From assembly GCF_026210795.1 (NCBI RefSeq), contig NC_089452.1, positions 3,348,001 through 3,412,000 of the forward strand: a DNA stretch of 64,000 nt, given 5' to 3'. Below are positions 56,601-64,000 of this stretch, piece by piece. The notes under the pieces were generated by a model. It did no database searches and had not been told where the DNA came from. It saw only the letters and a program-made list of their open reading frames with translations. Positions within the stretch are counted from its first letter, which is position 1, and every line of letters begins with the position of its first letter. This DNA comes from Rhizophagus irregularis. Lineage: Eukaryota; Glomeromycota; Glomeromycetes; Glomerales; Glomeraceae. Made by a program: the position numbers and the translations under genes.

Positions 56601-57037
56601 TACATGAAATATAATTAAAATAATAAGTAATCCCATAGTTATTCAATTATAAGATAACTTATTAACTTACGAGCTAAATTATTTAATATAATTTCCATTT
56701 GTATAATGTAGATAGTTTAAGTTATATTTGTATATTATATAAGATAGATAGTAATATTTAAGTTCATTTACAAATAAAAATTTAATACTTCAGTTTGTTT
56801 AATATACCTTTAGACTCCTCAGTGCTACTTTCTTCAAATTCCTCAGAGCCATTTCCTTCGAATTCCTCAGAGCCACTTTCCTCAAATTCTTTAGTGTTAC
56901 TCCCTTCAAATTCTTTAATACTACTGGAATCTAGTTTTATTATATTGCAAATTTATTTAAAAATTTTAGAAATTCTGATTATATTAATTATTTATGCTAT
57001 ATATATGGTTATTACCTTTATTATTACTGTGAGCCAT
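50642..57037 (-). CDS. TKL-type protein kinase gene with an intron/3-nt-exon array
   Basis: Minus-strand model: exon 1 57037-57016 (MAHSNNK), exon 2 56930-56808 (acidic, FEESGSEEFEGNGSEEFEES-like repeats, ends in phase 1), then the array at 51967-56807, exon C 51966-51896 (YYCICICPKTKNYTTLNSYL, open only in phase 1), exon A 51816-51607 (SGNEIMDDF..., glycine loop GGFGTIY, VILK) and exon B 51529-50642. Skipping the whole array gives 437 aa in frame. Exon B has HCDFHDGNIL (Cys where Arg is usual in HRD; catalytic Asp kept), DLG, FMAPE and SDIYSFSMIMWE, and ends at TAA 50642. The exon A acceptor is a weak GAG; a TAG seven bases upstream would create an in-frame stop, so that junction needs checking. 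Each 3-nt unit of the array that is spliced in would add one residue between the acidic head and the knuckle. Confidence 0.72.
51967..56807 (-). repeat. array of 46 intron-shaped units separated by 45 three-nucleotide spacers
   Basis: Read on the minus strand, the unit is GTAAGT, about 90 nt containing TTATTACTTATTGTTATAAT and ACTATCTAATTTC (CTAAT, branch-point-like), then a TAG, then exactly three bases, then the next GTAAGT. The period is about 99-110 bp. For example, two adjacent GTAAGT donors at 53892 and 53991 enclose a 96-nt intron plus 3 nt. The 45 triplets, from 56671-56673 to 52072-52074, are of 13 kinds: GGA, GGT, CGA, ATG, ATC, ATT, TTG, CTG, TTA, CTT, TGT, TCA and CTC. Donor GTAAGT and acceptor YAG are kept in every unit. 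One interval (about 53436-53602) holds a worn unit without a donor. Unit subtypes are interspersed, with multi-unit blocks repeated. Confidence 0.88.
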
Positions 57038-57566
57038 TATTATATAATTATATTAAAATTCTCTAACTGTAAAAGATAACGTTAACATAATATTATTAAA
57101 ACGCCTTTATTAGTATATGCAAAATGCATTATGTTGATCATCACAAGTGCAAGCATTTGCATGTATGACAAACAAATTTTGTACATCCGGAATATCAAAC
57201 CTTATTGTTATACAGTGTAACGATTTTAAATTGCTCACACAGAGACTTTTCTATAAAATTATTTACATAAAACTATTTACAAAATCCTCGTTTCATAATA
57301 CTTTAACTGTTTTCATATCATTATTTACAAGATTCGTTCTTAAAACCTCTTTCTAACTTGATTGGTCACGCTCTATTAAGATAATCAATTGCTACCACAC
57401 ATATTAGTTTCATATGTGCGCAATAATAATTTTTCATTGACATTTCAGCTGGTGCTCAAATTAAAATAATGACTATTTTTCTTTTCTTAGAAATACATTA
57501 CCGGTAATTTCTTTTTAATGATCATATGAGGATGACCATTTTTCTATTCTCGGAGCATGCACCACT
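57038..57566. other. 5' flank of the minus-strand kinase; no other gene
   Basis: AT-rich; would hold the promoter of the gene starting at 57037. The 57147-57356 frame shows no recognisable domain. Confidence 0.4.
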
Positions 57567-58159
57567 TGTAACGATCTAAGCCCTTGATAAATCACGTTGT
57601 CACCTTAGATGTTAACAAAATAATCCTTTATTAATAAAAATATGCTTGGTTTAATTAAAATACATTATTTCTCCTAAATTCCAAATTGCGATAATTTCCC
57701 TTCATATTAAAAATCTCTTTCTATCATTAATCCGATTAATGTGGCACTTTTTCATCATAAGAAAAAGGCAAAAAGAATCGAATATTAACTATTCTAAAGG
57801 TAAAATATATTTTCATATCATTTTTCTAAAAATTTCTGTTTTTCAAAATTATTTTTTTTTTAACTTGGTTTAATTCATATCCTTTTTATAATATTTTGTC
57901 ATTTCATATTCCTAAAATGATCAATTTGATATCACCAATCAAATAATCTACAAGATAAATTGTGACTCTGTCAGCCCAGACCGCAGTTTACTCCTTTAGG
58001 TTAATAACTTATATGATCTTCAAATCAATTATTCCATTGGTTGATAGTTAACGTCATTCGGTCATTCCAGACTACACATTTTAAAATATATACACTAATT
58101 ATAAATATAATACTGCGCCTCATGATTAATAAATTCACTAGGTATATTACGGCATTACA
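57567..58159. repeat. LTR-like dispersed repeat, copy 2
   Basis: Begins TGTAACGATCTAAGCCC and ends TATATTACGGCATTACA, matching 40434-40922 at both ends and at 'aaatatgcttggttta' and 'aatactgcgcctcatgattaataa'. The middle is longer and diverged. No internal coding region or partner LTR is in the window. No clear target duplication here. Confidence 0.5.
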
Positions 58160-59895
58160 ACAGTAAAATCATGAAACAGGAAATTTTGATTTTTTTCGTT
58201 AAAATCAATTTGGAAATAATCAGTTACATCTAAGATAAGTTTGTCAAATGAAATCAAATGTATCACTGCTGATCAAATAAATTATAACACTTCGAGACTT
58301 TAAAAAAAAATAATTTAATGATTCCTTTTCTTAGTAAATTATAATTTTATATATTAATTTTTCACACTCCTTTAGCGGTTCACATTTTCTTATAACTTTT
58401 ATTAGTTAAAATAATATATTTCATGTTAATAAGATAATAAATTTTTATAAAAAGTCTTTATATTGGACATCAAGATTTACATATATTTATTTTCTAGTTT
58501 CAATAGTTATTATCCTTTTTCATGATTATAATTTCATTAAATTATAATAGTTTTATAATGTTAAATATATAAAGATTCTCTATATGAGATTATACATGTT
58601 GATTGGTTACATATCACATGATTGGTATTGTCTAAATTCTTAATAAATTGTTCTTTTAGTTTTAATTGGTAACTTACTTATGCTTATGACATTCAATAAC
58701 TAATTCTGTGCTTATATCTCGACCAACTTGATTGATCAAAAAATAAATAAATAATAATAATTTCTTTTGAAACTTTTTTTTTTAAAAAAATCATTGAATT
58801 AAATTTACTTGCTTTCTACCCTGGATACGTGTCTAATAATACAATTATTACATGATTGGTCACTACGCCTTATGAGTTACGACATTTCCATTTCCAATTT
58901 TTTTTTGATTTTTTTTTAATTTACATAAATTAAATATGATCATGATAAAATTAAAATGAACGACTTCTTTGGATTTTGGTCTCTTTCTCTTGTTGAAAAA
59001 TCTTATCTGTTATCATTATTATTATAATTAATGTACAATAAGACAATAATATTCAATGTAATGTTCTCAATAAGTTACTTCTTCATATCCGATTAATTTA
59101 AGAATTATTCACTTTGATGATAATAGAAATATATATACCATTTGCTATATCTGACATCATTAAACTTTTGCAGATTAAAGACTACCTTCGAAAAAAAAAT
59201 TTTTTTTGAGAACTACTTATTTTTTTTTTTATTTTATATGAGCAATCAATCAAATAATTCAACATACTAAAAAAAGAATTAAAACAACGAAAATTCAATT
59301 AATATTAGAAAGAAAAATAAAGTTTACTGCAAAAGTAAAATGTAGTAGAATGATTTTTGAATGAAGGCAGGTTGTTTTGCGTAATCAATGATAATCTTAT
59401 ATTTATCAAATAATTGTGAGAATAAAGATCAATGTTACGGAATTATTGACAACGCTATTTGCAAAAAAAAAATTAAAAAGTGAATGATTATTTTTATTGA
59501 GAGATCACGTGCAATAAATATCATGAGTAATGGTGATAGGATGTGCTATAGTATAATTATTAAGTTTGTTTATTTTTTTAGAAAATTGTCTATTACATTT
59601 TCCATCAGCGTTAGATACTGTATGACATAAATTATTACAAATTTTGGAAAATTACGTTGTTTATTTAACATCATATTTTAATTTTTATACAGAAAATTAA
59701 ATTTTTATTATGAATAATCTAAATATTGGTGATATTTACATTAAATAATTTGAATTGTGTAACATAGAAATGCATGATATGTCTGCGCCTGATCTATTCA
59801 GTTAAAACAAACAAATAAATAAAAGATTAACGAATATTATTTTTCCTACATGAGATTTTTTTTTTTAAGTAAACTTACAACATCTATTTCATTTT
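58160..59895. other. intergenic, no gene recognised
   Basis: AT-rich with many homopolymer runs; no exon-like frames or repeats of note. Confidence 0.5.
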
Positions 59896-60260
59896 TTTCT
59901 ATTCCTGACGCTTTTCCTTCCTTTGTTTTCCATTCCTGGCGCCTTCCTTTCATTTTCCTTCATTCCTGATACTTTTCCTTCCTTTGTTTTTCGTTCCTAG
60001 CACCTCCCTTTCATTTTTCTTCGTCCCTGATGCTTTTTTTTTCTTTATTTTCTGTTTCTGACGCTTCCCTAGTTCTTTTCTTTCATTGTATTTTTTTTGT
60101 TTCTAACACTTCCCTTTTGTTGATTTTCATTCTTGATGACCTTTCTTTCATTTTTTCTCTCCTAACATTTTTCTTTTATTTTTTGTTTCTGACGGTCTCT
60201 TATTTGTTTTTTTTTTAATTTTTACCTTGTTTTCACTCATGATACTTTCCTTTTATTGTT
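59896..60260 (+). repeat. pyrimidine-rich minisatellite, about 25-35-bp unit
   Basis: Degenerate units on 'ttcctga(c/t)(g/a)cttttccttcctttgtttt' repeat about a dozen times. Similar in character, but not in sequence, to the C/T array at 14990-15440. Frames through it are compositional. Confidence 0.65.
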
Positions 60261-62180
60261 CCTTACTATCTTAATCATATTCTATAAAAATATTCAATAA
60301 ATACCTTTTAAAATCCATTAGAAATAAAAAATCTGCATCAAAAAATTGTAAAAAAATTTTTATGTAAATCAGTAATGTTAGTAAAAAAAATTCTTAATCA
60401 CAATGATAATAATAAAATATTATTATTTGTTTTATTTTATTTATTTTAATAAAAGAAGCGTAATTACAGTGAATATAATGAAAATTGCTAAGTAATAAAG
60501 ATTTTGAATCATATCACATAATTATTACATAATAAGTGATAAACTGTACGGTATAGCACTTATTAAGTACTATGTATGTCCTATTTAGATTACCCCGTAT
60601 AAATAATTTGACTTGTGTAACATTAAAAGTGTAATATTCTTATGTCTAATATATTTCGAGAAAAATCTTTAAAACTAATATTTTTTTTATTCTAATGGAT
60701 TAATACTAACAAAAAAAAAAAATATTCTTTTTTGGTTTGGGTCAAGACTTTTTCGATATTTAGTGAGATTTTTTTTTAGTCAATGATATTATTTCCGACT
60801 AATAAATTTGAGTGAAAATTTTTTTTTTGATATTGACAAATTTTTTTTTTTAGCGAGATTGTTTTTAATTATATAGATACATAACAATATTAATAAAATT
60901 TTTTGATAAATCTACTGTATATAACTAAAAAAACTATATAACTAAAAAAATTTGTCTGACATTTGGATTAGTCTCCGCAAAATAATTTGAATTGTGTAAC
61001 TTGAAATCCCATGTCGTATAATTAAAACCCGGGACATGCCTCTACCTATTTATTTAAAAAAAAAGGTGATCTATTTATTTAATGAAATTTTACCTTAATC
61101 AGTTCAAATTTTTCGTTTTTTTTCAAACCGAAAGAAAATTTTCTCCCTTTCTTTTGTTTTTTTTTTCAACCGAAAAATTTGTTTTTTCTCATTCTTTTTT
61201 CGTTTTAATTTTTTTTTCCAAACTGAAATTTTTTTTTTTATTAAATAATCCTATTATTTTGGTCTTTTAAGACAATTTTTTTTATATTATCTTTTTTTTA
61301 GACTGTATTGTTATTTGTTTTTCGAAATTTTTTTTTTCACTCTTTTTGGACCGAATTATTGTCCTTTTTTTCAGAATTTTTTTCGGTACTTACTTTTTTT
61401 CAGTTTTCAGAAATTTCCCTTTTTTTTGAACTGATTTCTTTCTTTATCCTTTTTTATTTCCCCAAATTTTGGTTTTCTTTTTCTTTCAATTTTTCTTATT
61501 ATTAAATAAAGAAATAAAATATTATATTAAATAATTATATTTACAAATCAATATAACGTGTAGGAAAATTGACCGACATCATTGATAGAAAGATGATTAA
61601 GATTTTCAATTAAATTGAACACTGGATAAATAGTTTGAATTTTAAATTCATGAAAATCAAAAAGAAATTATTAATTAATTGAAGAGATTGTTGATTTAAT
61701 AATAGACTATTATAACCAAATCCGTATCCAAAATTCTCTAAATAATCACCAGATTTTGTTGAATAAATTTTAATTCAAATGGTTTAGTTAAATTAATAAT
61801 TTATTGAATAAAATGAGTATCAAAAGAAGAATAATAATAAATGAAATAAACAGATTCTAATACATTTAATTGTTCAAATATTTTTCCTAAGTTGATTATA
61901 AGTTTTAAAATTAACATAATATAAAATAATAAGAATAATTATAAAATTTATAATTAATTAATAAAAATATTTGTAATATTTTCATAATATTAAAATTTTT
62001 TCGAAAATACTTCTAAAAATTAATCAATTTTTATTGATAATTATTTTTTCACAATTCCTTAATTAATCCAAATTTCATTCTACACTCATTAATATATATA
62101 AATAACTACATTGCTGTAAATATAATTTATATCATTCTAATATTATAAATATGATTTAATATAGAAAATTTCTTAATTTA
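60261..62180. other. intergenic, T-rich, no gene recognised
   Basis: Contains a strongly T-rich stretch at 61100-61500 that opens phenylalanine-rich frames on the plus strand by composition. The rest is AT-rich. Confidence 0.5.
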
Positions 62181-62455
62181 CACGGGGTGTTCATACACGT
62201 ATCACGTGACTTTATTAAAAAGTTATGTAAAAAAATTTTTTTAATAAATATAATTTTAAAAGGAACATGCAGTATGTGTATTTTTGTCTGTTCTGCAAGT
62301 TTACTTAAAGCGTCAAAGTTGATTTTGAATGCCAATTTTGATTATTTAACAAATTCTTTTTTTTCCCTGTTTTCGTTAAATTTAATTCTGCCCAACATTA
62401 AATGATCAGCATAGGAAATTTACTTTTTTGGAAACCCGTGTTTGAACACCCCGTG
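62181..62455. mobile_element. 275-bp MITE with CACGGGGTGTTCA ends and TA target duplication
   Basis: The left end CACGGGGTGTTCATACACG is mirrored at the right end as CGTGTTTGAACACCCCGTG, with TA on both sides (62179-62180, 62456-62457), as for Tc1/mariner-type elements. The interior is AT-rich with no transposase frame; the 62187-62405 frame lies wholly inside it and is not a gene. Confidence 0.88.
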
Positions 62456-64000
62456 TACAAATAGAAATCGCCTAATTTATTGTTTTTTATTAACTAGTGT
62501 ATGTGAGTTTTAATGCTGAAAATAAAATTTATGCTAAAGATTAGAGGTTGATTGAACAATAATATTAATAATCTTACTCATCATACAGTAAAAAAAAAAA
62601 TATTAAAATTTTTTTACTCATATCAGTCATATGTTTAGTATAGGAAAGTGGTATTTATTAATTCAAATAAACAACAAAAAAAATATTAATTTAATCTTTT
62701 AAAAAAAGCTCAAAGCACTCTTTTGCTTTGAAACTTACTGATAAAGTTTTGAAATCATTTTTTAATAACAATAGATCAGTGTATACAATACAGCAATAGA
62801 TAGATATAAAAAAAATTTTCTGGGGTTTTTTTTAATAACAATAGATCGGTATAGTATAATATATAGATATAGAATTTTCTGTGATTTTTATTTTATTTTA
62901 ATAACAATAGATATGATAAAAGTTTTGGTAATTTTTTTAATACCAGTAGACAATAAATAGATATAATAAAAATTCTTGAGACTCTTTTTTAATAACAGTA
63001 GATTGGTAATAGACTATTATTAACTTATTAAGTTAATGATTGTTTTTTAGTAGTGGTGCAGACTTTTGAACCTTAGGTAGTTATGTCATTTTTTTCAACA
63101 TCCCGACTATCCTGTCACATTGTTGTATGATGCCATAAATGACTTTTGCCATATGGAATTTTTAGACTTTTAGACTTTACATGAACTTTTGATGTAATTA
63201 CTTTTATATTTTTTAGACTTTATATAATTGTAACTACTTTTAAACTTAATATACTTAACATTAATATAAATAATATAAATTTTTTTTTTTTTATTTGAAA
63301 ACTGCTTTTAAATTTTTTAAATTCGAAATTTAACACATCGCCATATACTACTACTAAGATTTTATAGATTTACAAAATCCAATCTTTCAGGATGGAGAAA
63401 ATGGCTTGTGTAAAGAACTAAATATACCTAATACTATAAAGTAATATAGAATTTAATCCTATTGACATAGTTGATGATATTTTAAATACTAGATTAGAGT
63501 AAATTGCTTACATGCCATCATTATGAATTTATATCCTTTGTTTAAATACTAGTAATAGTAAAATTGCATATAGAAAAATGTTAAATAATGCTATTAATTA
63601 AAAGAAGGAGTAATTGTTATTATTTTTAATTATATATAAATAATAAAAAATATGCTAATTTATTTAATATTTTTATTTGTTTTAATTATTAGAGATTTTT
63701 TTAATAACAATAAATTGCATTGGTATAATATATTGGATCTAAAAAAATTCTCTGGGACTTTTTCTAATAACAATAGATTCAATAGATTAGTATAAACAAA
63801 TTTTCTGAGATCTTTTTAATGACAAATTTATTGGTAGTATAATAGACAGATATAATAAATTTATTTGAGATTTTTTTTTAATAATAATTGATTGATATTG
63901 TTAATAGATGGATATAAAAAAATCTTTTTAGTAATAGATCAGTATAAAAATATTTTCCAAGATTTTTTTCTATTTAATTAATGATAGATTGGTAATAGAC
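62456..64000. repeat. degenerate repeats on 'aataacaatagat(c/t)ggta', otherwise AT-rich
   Basis: Units of about 55-75 bp containing 'taataacaatagatcggta', 'tagatataataaaaa' and 'ttctgagattttttt' recur at 62764-63020 (five units) and 63700-64000 (five to six units, running off the window). Between the clusters is AT-rich sequence without genes. The two clusters are one dispersed family. Confidence 0.6.

Noticed and set aside
51967-56807. Regularly spaced repeats resembling a CRISPR array
   Set aside because: Repeats are about 96 nt with only 3-nt spacers, AT-rich, in a eukaryotic gene context with splice signals and without cas genes.
56795-57079. Plus-strand frame of 94 codons with Ser/Glu/Pro-rich repeats
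   Set aside because: It is the antisense of exons 1 and 2 of the minus-strand kinase gene, which have matching splice sites and phases.
61082-61505. Two Phe-rich plus-strand frames of 62-65 codons
   Set aside because: Produced by T-runs; no start context, domain or splice partners.
62187-62405. 72-codon plus-strand frame
   Set aside because: Lies wholly inside a TA-flanked MITE.
1-64000. tRNA or rRNA genes
   Set aside because: Scanning by eye for T-arm words and conserved rRNA blocks found none; a covariance-model search would be needed to exclude divergent ones.

Overview
The window looks like a piece of a glomeromycotan (arbuscular mycorrhizal) fungal genome, most likely Rhizophagus or a close relative. 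It is very AT-rich, gene-poor and packed with short inverted-repeat elements. Introns are small (about 63-150 nt) with GTAAGT/GTATGT donors and TAG/CAG acceptors. Its clearest genes are TKL-type protein kinases with a CxxC zinc-knuckle-like head, an HRDLHSGNIL catalytic loop and a DLG instead of DFG, plus Sel1-repeat proteins. That combination is greatly expanded in Rhizophagus. The species call is inference; the features themselves are read from the sequence.

Layout. 0-12.5 kb: a direct segmental duplication (about 61-4518 and 9036-12496), each copy carrying one intronless multi-pass membrane protein gene with a cysteine-containing ectodomain. The left copy has gained at least two small transposons, and the right copy shows the uninterrupted target of one of them. 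Between the copies lie two broken genes (5152-6089 minus, 6760-7328 plus). 12.5-20.7 kb: a run of terminal-inverted-repeat elements, among them a 735-bp and a 1.6-kb one, with one small spliced membrane-protein gene. 20.8-26.5 kb: a giant gene with about 39 Sel1-like repeats followed by a kinase (1850 aa in four exons). 27.6-29.3 kb: a decayed LINE RNase H fragment and a degenerate array of an exon-like module. 31.9-36.1 kb: an MLKL-like helical-bundle + pseudokinase + Sel1 gene (703 aa, four exons) and a secreted CAP/SCP protein gene on the minus strand (160 aa, three exons). 37.4 kb: a 5'-truncated LINE insertion with an 18-bp target duplication. 42.4-45.9 kb: a kinase fragment and a complete kinase gene (490 aa, six exons) that ends in a string of tiny phase-1 exons. 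47-49 kb: two tandem, frameshifted copies of an unknown coiled-coil gene. 50.6-57.0 kb: a minus-strand kinase gene. 57-64 kb: intergenic sequence with an LTR-like repeat, minisatellites and one clear MITE.

The most unusual object is inside the last kinase gene. Between its acidic N-terminal exon and its zinc-knuckle/kinase exons sits a 4.6-kb tandem array. On the coding strand the array is 45 successive intron-shaped units (GTAAGT ... TAG), each separated from the next by exactly three nucleotides. The triplets vary (GGA, GGT, CGA, ATG, ATC, ATT, TTG and others) while the splice signals around them are constant. The flanking exons are in phase 1, so any number of 3-nt exons could be included or skipped without changing frame, and no combination of the triplets seen makes a stop codon in that phase. 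Whether they are spliced in, skipped, or used as stepping stones for recursive splicing cannot be decided from DNA alone.

How the genes may fit together: the kinases, the MLKL-like protein and the Sel1-repeat proteins are the kind of rapidly duplicating signalling repertoire expected in this fungal group. The CAP protein and the paired membrane proteins would act at the cell surface or outside. No operon logic applies; each gene appears independently transcribed.
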